The position numbers and the translations under genes are program-made. The notes beneath the pieces are model-generated. The model had not been told where the DNA came from, did not search any database, and saw only the letters and a program-made list of their open reading frames with translations. A stretch of 36,027 nucleotides of DNA, from positions 1 through 36,027 of the forward strand of contig DYWT01000283.1 in the NCBI GenBank assembly GCA_020742515.1, in the 5' to 3' direction. The DNA is from Sporosarcina psychrophila. GTDB taxonomy: Bacteria > Bacillota > Bacilli > Bacillales_A > Planococcaceae. Numbering within the stretch: the first letter of the stretch is position 1; the number at the start of each line of letters is the position of its first letter. Positions 24,031-32,091 of this stretch are shown here, one piece after another.

Positions 24031-24071
24031 ATTCTGAATAGTTTAGAAGTTGTACGGGTGACTGTCACCCG
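24031..24071. repeat. Palindrome copy 8 of 12 (core 24055-24071)
   Basis: CGGGTGACTGTCACCCG is a perfect 8+1+8 palindrome preceded by the left flank TTCTGAATAGTTTAGAA. The rest of 23778-24030 shows no ORF and no clear signal beyond a short GACAATTGTC palindrome at 23890-23899. Confidence 0.88.
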
Positions 24072-24097
24072 AAAGAGAAACATATAATCTAGTAAAA

Positions 24098-24673
24098 ATG
24101 AAAATGAGGGAGGGTAGTTTCATCGAGTTAAAAAAGATCTGGCTCGTTGTATTGTCGTTATTATTATTGTTGTGTACGGCGTGCCAGAAATCAGATAGTG
24201 TCGTTACGAAAAAAAATGAAGTTTCTTCGGAAAAAGCAGTGGAGCTTGCAGCGAATTGGGCAACAACAGTAAGCCTCGTACAAGCAGGAGGGGTTTATAG
24301 TGAAGGTGAATATGAAAGGTTCAATTATAAAGGCGAGACATATCGATATATGGCCAGTTACTTGGACACGAAGAAGGAGCTGAGGGCTGAACTTGAAAAG
24401 TCGGTGACAAAAAAGGTCGCCAGAAAGTTCATGAAAGAGCACAGGTTCATTAAACACGAAAGGAGATTGGCACAGTTAGAAGCAGACGAGGGTTCACTTC
24501 TTCAGTGGGGAGTTGCGACAGCTAAGGAAGTGAAATCGAAAAAGAATAAAAGTGTGTTTGAACTAAGTGTACCTGTCGGCTATACGGGCACGTTTGATAA
24601 ATTCGAAGTCACATACGAATACGTAAAAAAGTCGGGTTGGCGTATAAGCAAGTTACCGGAGTATAAGAAATAA
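24098..24673 (+). CDS. Small lipoprotein of unknown function
   Basis: 191 aa from ATG 24098. The signal sequence ends LLCTAC with a lipobox Cys at residue 29 of this frame. The mature part is about 160 residues, basic, with an EVSSEKAVELAANWATTVSL opening and a closing FEVTYEYVKKSGWRISKLPE segment like NTF2/DUF4878-type accessory domains; no firm family. The start is unclear: ATG 24098 and 24104 lie before a strong GGGAGGG (24108-24114), and the in-frame codon seven nt after it is ATC. A TATAAT at 24083-24088 would start RNA almost at ATG 24098. It is an envelope protein by its lipobox. Confidence 0.75.
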   Translation: MKMREGSFIELKKIWLVVLSLLLLLCTACQKSDSVVTKKNEVSSEKAVELAANWATTVSLVQAGGVYSEGEYERFNYKGETYRYMASYLDTKKELRAELEKSVTKKVARKFMKEHRFIKHERRLAQLEADEGSLLQWGVATAKEVKSKKNKSVFELSVPVGYTGTFDKFEVTYEYVKKSGWRISKLPEYKK

Positions 24674-24677
24674 AACA

Positions 24678-24711
24678 AGAAGACCTCTTCGCGAATTGGA
24701 AGAGGTCTTCT
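24678..24711. terminator. Convergent terminator hairpin
   Basis: A 13-bp perfect stem, AGAAGACCTCTTC at 24678-24690 with its complement at 24699-24711. The T-rich side is on the minus strand (TGTTTTATTTCTT), so it best serves the deacetylase gene, but it also sits just after the lipoprotein stop. Confidence 0.82.
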
Positions 24712-24722
24712 CAGGGGGGGTT

Positions 24723-24770
24723 GTCGGAATAGTTTCTGAATTGACTTGGTGACTGTCACCAAGTCAATTC
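24723..24770. repeat. Palindrome copy 9 of 12 (perfect 33-bp palindrome at 24738-24770)
   Basis: A 16+1+16 perfect palindrome centred on T24754 (left arm GAATTGACTTGGTGAC). Compared with copy 3, one G-C pair is a T-A pair, changed on both arms. The left flank GGAATAGTTTCT is family-type. It touches the deacetylase stop codon (24773-24771) with no gap. Confidence 0.93.
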
Positions 24771-25928
24771 TCATCTTCCCTGCAATTTATCGGCAAAGTC
24801 TTTGATGTTCATATTAGAATGGACGCGCTGGCGTTTTAGTTCGTAAAGGGAATCACCTTGGAAGACATTCCCTTCATCAATTGTATAAGCACTTGTTATA
24901 CCACTAGACTTCAGAGCGTGAATTGCGGCCAGACTGCGTTTTCCGTAAGGATATGCGTGGGCCATGACTCGATAGTCTTCACCAAGAATCTGTTCGATTG
25001 AATCATTCGCTTGTTGAATATCCTCATAGATTGCCAGTTCCGATTCATATTGGAAAAGGCTTAGGTTCGTAAATGAATTGAACATATGAAATAGGTGCGT
25101 GTGATTTTGATAGGAATAGACGTCCTGTGTTTGAATTATGTCCATTTCTGTAACCACGTTCGGCCGATCGATACGGCTGGTGATTAAGAATGAAGTTGCC
25201 TTGAATCCGTGTTTTTTCAAGATAGGATATGCTAAGTCGATTGTCGACTTGTAACCGTCATCGAATGTAATTAGCACTGATTTCTTTGGCAGGGCACTCT
25301 TTTTTGTAACCCACAATTCTAGTTGTTGAGGAGTGATTGTCGTCCAACCATTTTTCTTCAAATAATCCATCTGTTCTTTGAACTTTTGAACTTCTAATAT
25401 TGAAGCATTTTGATCAATCTTGCTGCGTACAAGATCGTGATACATCAGAACAGGGATGCCAGATTCGATTACTAGCTGGTTCTTTTGTATATAACCCGTT
25501 TTACCGCCTATTAAGATCGGGTAGTAATTCCCCTTTAATCTTTGTACGTTGATTGTCATGTTTGGTTGGATTTGGCCCAGGCTGTTTGCTTTGACTGTTG
25601 GACGATCCAAGATCTGTACGGGTTTTGAAGTCGTTGCACGGACTGGATGAGCACCCATCCAGTTATTTGGTATGCCTTTTACGGTTACTGCCTTCTTTTT
25701 CGAAAACTTAACTTTATCATTTCCGATGACAGTGTAATAAAAGCGGTCGGATTCATTTATTACCGTGTGTGAGGTACCCTTCAGGAATACAGCGACTTTC
25801 TTGTATTCATCGAAAACAGGTGTCGTTTCGGTGATTTTTATTGATTTTACATTTGATACTTCGGTTGCTTCAGTGAAGGATGGAAATACTGCTATAAATA
25901 ATAGTAAAAACAATGTGAATTTCTTCAA
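24771..25928 (-). CDS. Secreted polysaccharide deacetylase, PgaB/IcaB-like
   Basis: 385 aa from TTG 25928 (AAAGGGG about 12 nt upstream) with a signal peptide (MKKFTLFLLLFIAVFPSFTE). Residues about 25-155 look like beta-rich SH3-type cell-wall modules (VQILDRPTVKANSLGQIQPN). The NodB deacetylase domain follows: SGIPVLMYHDLV near 160, TFDDGYKST with the catalytic and metal Asp pair near 220, and NHTHLFHMF near 277 with the HTxxxH spacing of PgaB/IcaB. It probably removes acetyl groups from a GlcNAc-type polysaccharide outside the cell. No glycan synthase is nearby. Confidence 0.9.
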   Translation of the reverse strand: MKKFTLFLLLFIAVFPSFTEATEVSNVKSIKITETTPVFDEYKKVAVFLKGTSHTVINESDRFYYTVIGNDKVKFSKKKAVTVKGIPNNWMGAHPVRATTSKPVQILDRPTVKANSLGQIQPNMTINVQRLKGNYYPILIGGKTGYIQKNQLVIESGIPVLMYHDLVRSKIDQNASILEVQKFKEQMDYLKKNGWTTITPQQLELWVTKKSALPKKSVLITFDDGYKSTIDLAYPILKKHGFKATSFLITSRIDRPNVVTEMDIIQTQDVYSYQNHTHLFHMFNSFTNLSLFQYESELAIYEDIQQANDSIEQILGEDYRVMAHAYPYGKRSLAAIHALKSSGITSAYTIDEGNVFQGDSLYELKRQRVHSNMNIKDFADKLQGR

Positions 25929-26036
25929 TCGTACGTATGCCCCTTTAGTCTAGTTTCTCTCTATACATGATAGATAGAAAGTATGGAAGTAGCAAGGTCT
26001 TTTTGCGGTTAATTGAAAAGGATAAATGGGAGTAAG

Positions 26037-26124
26037 TTATCCACTGAGTGTAGTTAGAATTGTGTGAATAACTTGTTAATAATGTTCGTAAGTGTAGACA
26101 GATTAGTATGTATAATGTTGATAA
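26037..26124. promoter_or_regulatory. Second, weaker DnaA-box-like cluster
   Basis: TTATCCACT at 26037-26045 (plus), TTATTCACA on the minus strand at 26071-26063 and TTATCAACA on the minus strand at 26124-26116, each one mismatch from TTATCCACA. They lie in a gene-free stretch between the deacetylase and the ABC operon. Confidence 0.45.
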
Positions 26125-26162
26125 CTTTATACAGAGTGGTTAGCGAATCCTAGTTTAGAAGG

Positions 26163-26240
26163 CTGACAGAATAGTTCCCAAATTGTATGGGTGACAGTCA
26201 CCCGCACAATTCCCACACAATTCAAGCACTATTCAAACGC
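26163..26240. repeat. Palindrome copy 10 of 12 (26181-26211)
   Basis: Core GGGTGACAGTCACCC at 26189-26203. Arms AATTGTAT and GCACAATT pair with one G-T and one A-C. The outer flanks AGAATAGT and ACTATTC also face each other, at unequal distance. Confidence 0.88.
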
Positions 26241-26264
26241 TGTATTCCGAATTAACTAATAAAT

Positions 26265-26293
26265 TTGACTAGAATGATTATCCAATTTACACT
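26265..26293 (+). promoter_or_regulatory. Candidate sigma-A promoter of the ABC/lyase operon
   Basis: TTGACT at 26265-26270, a 17-bp spacer and TACACT at 26288-26293, about 100 bp before the first gene of the operon. Confidence 0.45.
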
Positions 26294-26394
26294 TAATAAA
26301 AGCGTTTCTATTTGGGTAATCATATAGTAATAGGGTAGTGATTTTATTCTAGGTAACATGCAATCGTTCATATAATCAAAAGGGGGTTTTTTGA

Positions 26395-27471
26395 TTGAAG
26401 AAAAAAGGGATTTTTAGTATGATGCTCGTCCTGCTTCTCCTTGTTGCGGCTGCATGCGGTAATGATAAAGGGGAAGGCGATACTAGTAATGACGATGGTG
26501 TAGCGAAAGACGAAGGCGGGTCAGGTAAACTTGTTATTTACACGGGACGTGATGAAAGTGTTGTTGAAAAGGTCGTGGGGATGTTCAATGAAAAATATCC
26601 CGATATACAAGTAGATAATTTGACGATGGGGGCACAGCAAATCCTTGAACGTGTCCGTGGTGAAAAAGCGAACCCGCAAGCGGATTTCTGGTGGGGTGGC
26701 ACACAATCGGCAATGATGGTGGCGGCGGATGAAGATTTACTTATGCCATTCAAGCCGTCATTTGACGATGCGATTGCGGCGGATTACAAAGATTCAGAAG
26801 GTAGATGGTATGGAGAGATGCTGTTGCCAGAAGTGATAATGATCAACAGTGACGTGTTAACGAAGGAGACGGGTCCGCAAGATTGGGATGATTTACTGAA
26901 GCCAGAATGGAAAGATAAAATCGTAATTCGCGGAGTTCTAGCTTCCGGAACGATGCGTACAATTTATTCATCGATGATTTATCGCCAGGGTGCGGATGAT
27001 CCTGAAAAAGGCTATGAATGGCTTAGTGGGCTGGATGCAAACACGAAAGATTATGCACAAGATCCGACGAATCTCTATTTAAAGCTGGCGAGACAAGAAA
27101 GTACGGTTTCGTTGTGGAATTTACAAGATATCCTTCTTCAGAGTAAGTTGAACAACCAGCCGTTTGACTATATTTATCCGAAAAGCGGTGCACCGATTCT
27201 TGTAGATGCGGTCGGCATTGTCAACGATGCGAAGAATGAAGCAAATGCAAAACTGTTCTACGAGTTCCTGTTCGACCCGGAAGTGCGTGCAGAGCTTGCA
27301 GAAGAATTGTATCAGATTCCGACGCGTTCGGATATTGCTAAAGAAGATATGCCAGATTGGTATCAAGATCTTGACTTGAAGGCACTGGATATTGATTGGG
27401 CAGTGATGGCTGAAAAAGAAGCGGAATGGATGGAACATTGGGATTCGAATATCAAAGGCAAAGGTAAATAA
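26395..27471 (+). CDS. ABC solute-binding lipoprotein, FbpA/AfuA-like
   Basis: 358 aa from TTG 26395 (AGGGGG eight nt upstream). The lipobox is AAAC with Cys at residue 21. After an acidic linker the mature protein reads KLVIYTGRDESVVEKVVGMF, the usual start of the family-1/FbpA-like binding proteins for ferric iron, thiamine, putrescine or phosphonates; WGGTQSAMM and ILVDAVGIVND also fit. The iron-binding Tyr pair of true FbpA is not evident, so iron is doubtful. It is first in an operon with an ATPase, a fused permease, a lyase and a kinase, which suggests an organic solute. Confidence 0.9.
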   Translation: MKKKGIFSMMLVLLLLVAAACGNDKGEGDTSNDDGVAKDEGGSGKLVIYTGRDESVVEKVVGMFNEKYPDIQVDNLTMGAQQILERVRGEKANPQADFWWGGTQSAMMVAADEDLLMPFKPSFDDAIAADYKDSEGRWYGEMLLPEVIMINSDVLTKETGPQDWDDLLKPEWKDKIVIRGVLASGTMRTIYSSMIYRQGADDPEKGYEWLSGLDANTKDYAQDPTNLYLKLARQESTVSLWNLQDILLQSKLNNQPFDYIYPKSGAPILVDAVGIVNDAKNEANAKLFYEFLFDPEVRAELAEELYQIPTRSDIAKEDMPDWYQDLDLKALDIDWAVMAEKEAEWMEHWDSNIKGKGK

Positions 27472-27515
27472 TTGTAGTTGAACAATTCAGGAAGTATATG
27501 TTCTTCTTCATAGAA

Positions 27516-27636
27516 CAGTGTCTAGCTCCAGGCGCCAGATGCTCGGGTCATAAGTCGAAGCTACTCTGTGGCATAGACCGCCGCTCCGCATCTTTGGCTT
27601 ATGCCTGTCGCATCTAGTCAGGCGCCTTGCGCTTTT
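27516..27636. repeat. Structured dispersed repeat of Bacillales type
   Basis: About 120 bp starting GTGTCTAGCTCCAGGCGCC and ending GGCGCCTTGCGCTTTT. Internal complementary blocks: AGGCGCC with GGCGCCT, GATGC with GCATC, and CATAAG with CTTATG. The start and end phrases resemble bcr-like repeats that I recall as common between Bacillus-group genes. It sits between the binding-protein gene and the ATPase gene, inside the operon. Confidence 0.75.
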
Positions 27637-27640
27637 CATC

Positions 27641-27674
27641 AAGACCTCGGGTAATCAATCTCGGGGTCTTTCCC
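27641..27674 (+). terminator. Intraoperonic terminator/attenuator
   Basis: AGACCTCGGG at 27642-27651 pairs with CTCGGGGTCT at 27660-27669 (two G-T pairs), then TTTCCCTT. It lies 39 bp before the ATPase start and would lower downstream expression relative to the binding protein. Confidence 0.7.
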
Positions 27675-27712
27675 TTACATAGAGACTAGATTTGATGGAA
27701 AGAGGTGGCAGG

Positions 27713-28783
27713 ATGAAAGGTGTTCGATTAACAGATATTACGAAGACATTTGGTAAAGTTCACGGCGTGAAAAATTTGAATATCGACATACAGCCGGGCG
27801 AGTTTTTTACGTTTCTTGGTCCGAGCGGTTGTGGGAAGACGACGACCTTGCGTATGATTGCGGGGTTTTATTACCCCACGGAAGGGAAAATTTTCTTCGA
27901 TGATCGAGACGTGACGAGGTTGCAGCCAAATAAGCGGGACATCGGTATGGTGTTCCAAAACTATGCACTTTTTCCGCATATGACGGTAAATGAAAATATT
28001 GCATTTGGTCTGGAAGTAAGGAAGTTTTCGAAAGAGGAAATAAAGGGGAAAGTGGACGAAGTAAGAGGACTTGTTCGCCTCGGACAGTACGGGGAGCGAA
28101 AAATTAATGAGCTTTCCGGAGGTCAGCAGCAACGGGTCGCGTTGGCACGTGCGCTTGTCATTAAACCGGATATTTTACTGTTGGATGAACCGCTATCGAA
28201 CTTGGATGCGAAGCTGCGTGAGGAGACAAGAATTGAAATTAAACGTCTGCAAGCTGAACTTGGCGTGACGACGGTTTATGTAACACATGATCAGACAGAA
28301 GCGATGGCGATGTCAGACCGCATCATGGTAATGGAAGACGGCTATGTACAGCAAATTGGTACGCCACAGGAGATTTACAATCGCCCTGTTAATAGATTCG
28401 TATCATCATTCATCGGTGAATCGAATACGATGGAAATGACGATCATGTCAGTCGACGGTGAAAAAGTCAGTGTGAAAAACGAACATGGCGTATTGCTGAC
28501 GGGGCTTGTTGAAAACAGTTCTCCGCTTGCCATGATGAATAAAGGGGAAGTTGTCCATATGTCGATCCGTCCTGAATCGATTGGTCAAGGCGAAGGAGAA
28601 AATACGTTGACGGGAGAAATTACGTTTGTTGAATTTACCGGGTTAAGTGTCAACTACATGGTGGACATTCCGGGGATTACGCTCAAAGTGATGATTATCA
28701 ATACAGGCGGAAAACTGTTGGAAATCGGGGATTCGATTCAATTGAACATCCCGACCCGAAGCCTTTACTTTCTTGGGGAGTAG
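27713..28783 (+). CDS. ABC transporter ATPase, FbpC/PotA-like
   Basis: 356 aa from ATG 27713 (AGAGGTGG just upstream); TTG 27692 and ATG 27695 are in-frame alternatives lacking a site. Walker A GPSGCGKTT near residue 37, Q-loop VFQNYALFPH, signature LSGGQQQR near 135, Walker B LLLDEPLSNLDAK near 155 and the switch His in VTHDQTEAMAM near 190. The last ~120 residues are a TOBE regulatory domain (MSIRPESIGQGEGENTLTGE). It drives the permease encoded 11 bp downstream. Confidence 0.94.
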   Translation: MKGVRLTDITKTFGKVHGVKNLNIDIQPGEFFTFLGPSGCGKTTTLRMIAGFYYPTEGKIFFDDRDVTRLQPNKRDIGMVFQNYALFPHMTVNENIAFGLEVRKFSKEEIKGKVDEVRGLVRLGQYGERKINELSGGQQQRVALARALVIKPDILLLDEPLSNLDAKLREETRIEIKRLQAELGVTTVYVTHDQTEAMAMSDRIMVMEDGYVQQIGTPQEIYNRPVNRFVSSFIGESNTMEMTIMSVDGEKVSVKNEHGVLLTGLVENSSPLAMMNKGEVVHMSIRPESIGQGEGENTLTGEITFVEFTGLSVNYMVDIPGITLKVMIINTGGKLLEIGDSIQLNIPTRSLYFLGE

Positions 28784-28794
28784 GGGGATAACTA

Positions 28795-30516
28795 ATGAAA
28801 AAACAGACAATTCACTCGACTCAAGATAGTTTATGGGCACGTATTACCCGGTCTCCTTCATTCATTTATGTCCTTATTTCACCATTGTTTCTCATTTTGT
28901 TCGGCTATGTCATTTTCCCTTTTTACCAGACATTCATCCAAAGTTTTGGCAGTGAGACAGGGCTGAATAATTATAAGAAATTTTTCAGTTTGGAGAGCAC
29001 GGCCAATTTGGAAGCGCTCTGGACGAGTGTGTACATTTCAGTAATCAGTGTCATTACGTGTGCAATTGTCGGCGTATTGATGGCGTTTTTACTTGAGCGA
29101 TATGACTTTCCTGGTCGTCGTGTGCTGTCTGTTCTTGTGTTAGTTCCGATGGCATTGCCACCGCTTGTCGGTGTACTGTCGTTCACATTTCTATATGGAG
29201 AAAGCGGAATTATCCCGCGGAGTATCCAGCATTTATTCAACTTGGAGCAAGTTCCATTTTCCCTGAAAGGGGTATGGGGCGTTATCGTCGTCCATACATT
29301 TACAATGTATACGTATTTCTATTTGACCGCTTCGGCAGCGATTAAAGGGCTTGATCCGTCACTTGAAGAGGCGGCGACGAACCTTGGCGCAAGTAGACTT
29401 CGCATTTGGAGAAAAGTTATTTTGCCAATGCTGACACCGTCGATTGTTGCTGCAGCACTTCTCGTGTTCATGATTTCAATGGCGTCGTACACAGCACCGC
29501 TCATTTTTGGTGTAGAACGCACGATGACGATGCAAATTTACTTATCGCGGACGAACGGTAATTTGGATATGGCGGCAACGCAATCAACAATCTTATCATT
29601 CGTATCCATTTCATTTTTAATCATCATGAGGTGGTACCAAAATAAGCGGAATTACCAAAACATGAGTAAAGGAATCAGTGTCCATCGTTCAGAAGTGAAG
29701 TCGACGGCGATGAAAGTAATTTCCATCATCCTCTCTTTCGTCGGTGTCATTATCTTATTACTGCCGATATTGACGCTCATTCTTATCTCGTTTTCCGTGG
29801 ATGGCACGTGGACGATTCAAGTTTTACCGCCCCAATATACATTTGATCATTATAAAGCATTATTTACAGACGAACGGACGTGGCGACCAATTTGGAACTC
29901 GCTGCAAATGGGCTTCGTTGCGACTGTCGGAAATATTATCTTCGGTGTTGCTGCGGCATATGCGATGGTACGGCTTAACTTCAAAGGGAAGACATTGCTT
30001 GATATTTTAATAATGGTTCCATGGGCACTTCCCGGGACGGTCGTCGCGGTGAACTTGATTGCGGCTTTCAGTGAGGAAAATGTTTTCGCCTTCAATCAGG
30101 TCTTGATTGGGACATTCTGGATATTGCCGCTGGCGTACTTCATCCGCCACTTGCCGCTCGTTTTCCGTTCGACGTCGGCATCGTTAATGCAGATGGACCA
30201 ATCAATAGAAGAGGCTTCAAGGAGCCTTGGCGCAGGTTGGTGGAGGACGTTCCGCAAAATCGTCCTGCCGTTGACATTGACGGGTATTTTAGCGGGAACA
30301 CTTCTTGCGTTCGTTCAAAGTATTGGGGAGTTTGTTGCTTCAATTCTTATCTATAGCACATCAACGATGCCTCTTTCGGTAGCGATTTTCCAGAAGATGT
30401 ACGCCTTCAAATTTGGAACAGCATGTGCGTACGGTGTACTGCAAGTCATATTAATCCTTATTGTGTTGACGATATCTGAAAAGTTGTCGAAAGGCACTGC
30501 AGGGTCAGCGATTTAA
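28795..30516 (+). CDS. Fused double ABC permease, FbpB type
   Basis: 573 aa; ATG with AGGGGGATAAC upstream. Two permease units are joined in one chain. The first has its EAA loop at EEAATNLGASRLRIWRKVIL (about 190) and the second at EEASRSLGAGWWRTFRKIVL (about 471); the joint is near residue 300. About twelve membrane helices in all. This fusion is the norm for FbpB/ThiP/phosphonate-type importers. It makes the translocation path for the solute delivered by the lipoprotein at 26395. Confidence 0.93.
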   Translation: MKKQTIHSTQDSLWARITRSPSFIYVLISPLFLILFGYVIFPFYQTFIQSFGSETGLNNYKKFFSLESTANLEALWTSVYISVISVITCAIVGVLMAFLLERYDFPGRRVLSVLVLVPMALPPLVGVLSFTFLYGESGIIPRSIQHLFNLEQVPFSLKGVWGVIVVHTFTMYTYFYLTASAAIKGLDPSLEEAATNLGASRLRIWRKVILPMLTPSIVAAALLVFMISMASYTAPLIFGVERTMTMQIYLSRTNGNLDMAATQSTILSFVSISFLIIMRWYQNKRNYQNMSKGISVHRSEVKSTAMKVISIILSFVGVIILLLPILTLILISFSVDGTWTIQVLPPQYTFDHYKALFTDERTWRPIWNSLQMGFVATVGNIIFGVAAAYAMVRLNFKGKTLLDILIMVPWALPGTVVAVNLIAAFSEENVFAFNQVLIGTFWILPLAYFIRHLPLVFRSTSASLMQMDQSIEEASRSLGAGWWRTFRKIVLPLTLTGILAGTLLAFVQSIGEFVASILIYSTSTMPLSVAIFQKMYAFKFGTACAYGVLQVILILIVLTISEKLSKGTAGSAI

Positions 30517-30530
30517 TTGAATTGTGCGGG

Positions 30531-30554
30531 AATTGTAGGGGTGACTGTCACCCT
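30531..30554. repeat. Palindrome copy 11 of 12 (core 30539-30553)
   Basis: GGGTGACTGTCACCC preceded by AATTGTAG; the right flank is replaced directly by the ribosome site of the lyase gene (AGAAAGGATGG). It is inside an operon, between the permease stop and the lyase start. Confidence 0.88.
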
Positions 30555-30573
30555 AGAAAGGATGGATTGCATC

Positions 30574-32091
30574 ATGATCAGGAATTTCAAAGATCGCATC
30601 AATGAGGCTGAGGGGGAAGAGTTTCCTTCGAAAACATATCGGAAAATGGTTCTGCAACCCGCTTACGATGAAGCAAAAAAGTACTTTTTGCACTCAATGA
30701 TTCAGATTCATGCTGCACATTTGAAGATGTTGGAGGAACAGGGTATTGTCAGTCCTGAAGATGCAGTGACGATTGGGAAAGCGGTACACGCGCTTGATGT
30801 GGATTATTACAGCACAGACCATTATAATCCTCTGTTCGAAGATCTGTTTTTTCGGATTGAACATGATTTGATAGAGGACGTGGGAGATATTGCGGGAAAT
30901 CTGCATATCGCTCGAAGCCGGAATGATATGGGGATCGCCATCTACAGAATGACGTTGCGCAAAAAACTGCTGGAACTGATGAGTGAGATGCTGGCGTTAA
31001 AAGATGCGTTGATCGCATTTTGTGAAGAACATGTCGATACGGTGATGATCGGCTATACGCATACACAACAAGCACAACCCACGACGCTCGCACATTATTT
31101 GAAGGCGGTCATTGATCAGTTAAGCAGGGACTTCAAACGTGTCCAATCGGCGTTTGGAACGGTGAACCGAAGCAGTATGGGCGCAGCGGCGCTAACGACG
31201 ACGGGGTTTGCAATTAGTCGGGAGCGAATGTGCGACCTGCTTGCGTTTGATGCTATCATCGAAAACTCGTGGGATGCTGTTGCAGGAGCAGATTATATAA
31301 CTGAGTCCGCGAGTGCAATCCAGCTTTCTGCGCTAAATCTGGGGCGTACTGTTCAAGACTTTCTAACGTGGGCGACGCAAGAGTTCAACGTATTCACTTT
31401 AGCGAATCCATACGTTCAGATCAGTTCAATCATGCCACAAAAGCGCAACCCGGTTTCGATTGAACATATGCGTTCTTTACTGTCAGCGGTCGTCGGCGAC
31501 ACGAATACGGTGTTGACGATGGTGCATAACACCCCGTTCGGAGATATTGTTGATACGGAAGACGATATGCAACCGTTTCTATGGAAAGCGATTGACCGCC
31601 TTATTGGTATTTATCAATTGTTCGGTAGCGTTGTATTGACGATGAAAGTAAATAAGAATAAATTGCTGAAACGGGCGGAAAGCAGTTTTGCGAACGTGAC
31701 GGAACTGGCCGATACGCTTGTTCGGTCAGAAAAGATTTCATTCAGACAATCTCATCTAATTGTGAGTAATTGCGTGAAGGCATTAATAGAGGCAGGCGAA
31801 GAGTCCTTAATGAAATTGACATGGCAGTTGGCGAGTGATCAGGCGCAACTCATTTTGAATAAAGGACTATTAATTTCTGAAGAGGATTTCTATAATGCGT
31901 TACGCCCCCAACATTTCGTTAACATACGGACAATCTACGGGGGGCCGGCTGCTGAAACAATGAAAGACTCGCTTGAGCGATCAAAAGAGGTCGCTAAAGA
32001 AGCGATGCAATGGCTTACTGAAAAAGAGCATGCGATTTTAGATGCGGAAATTCAGTTAGAAACGTTTAAAACGGACTGGAGTGAGGCCTGA
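30574..32091 (+). CDS. Argininosuccinate lyase-like enzyme (fumarase/aspartase superfamily)
   Basis: 505 aa from ATG 30574 (AAAGGATGG eight to ten nt upstream). Superfamily blocks are GNLHIARSRNDMG near residues 107-119, YTHTQQAQPTTLAHYL near 160-175 and the mobile catalytic loop SSIMPQKRNPV near 282-292, whose Ser is the general base. These are the argininosuccinate-lyase subgroup forms, but the chain is about 40 residues longer than usual ArgH and no argG is nearby. Placement in an importer operon with a kinase suggests a catabolic role: beta-elimination of fumarate from an N-substituted aspartate. EDDS lyase belongs to this subgroup. The real substrate is unknown; a plain ArgH cannot be excluded. 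Confidence 0.85.
   Translation: MIRNFKDRINEAEGEEFPSKTYRKMVLQPAYDEAKKYFLHSMIQIHAAHLKMLEEQGIVSPEDAVTIGKAVHALDVDYYSTDHYNPLFEDLFFRIEHDLIEDVGDIAGNLHIARSRNDMGIAIYRMTLRKKLLELMSEMLALKDALIAFCEEHVDTVMIGYTHTQQAQPTTLAHYLKAVIDQLSRDFKRVQSAFGTVNRSSMGAAALTTTGFAISRERMCDLLAFDAIIENSWDAVAGADYITESASAIQLSALNLGRTVQDFLTWATQEFNVFTLANPYVQISSIMPQKRNPVSIEHMRSLLSAVVGDTNTVLTMVHNTPFGDIVDTEDDMQPFLWKAIDRLIGIYQLFGSVVLTMKVNKNKLLKRAESSFANVTELADTLVRSEKISFRQSHLIVSNCVKALIEAGEESLMKLTWQLASDQAQLILNKGLLISEEDFYNALRPQHFVNIRTIYGGPAAETMKDSLERSKEVAKEAMQWLTEKEHAILDAEIQLETFKTDWSEA

Noticed and set aside
26395..30516. Naming the importer as a ferric iron system (fbpABC)
   Set aside because: Family resemblance only; iron-ligand tyrosines not evident and the operon partners are catabolic enzymes, so no gene symbols were given.
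30574..32091. Calling the lyase argH outright
   Set aside because: Motifs fit the subgroup, but context, extra length and absence of argG leave the substrate open.
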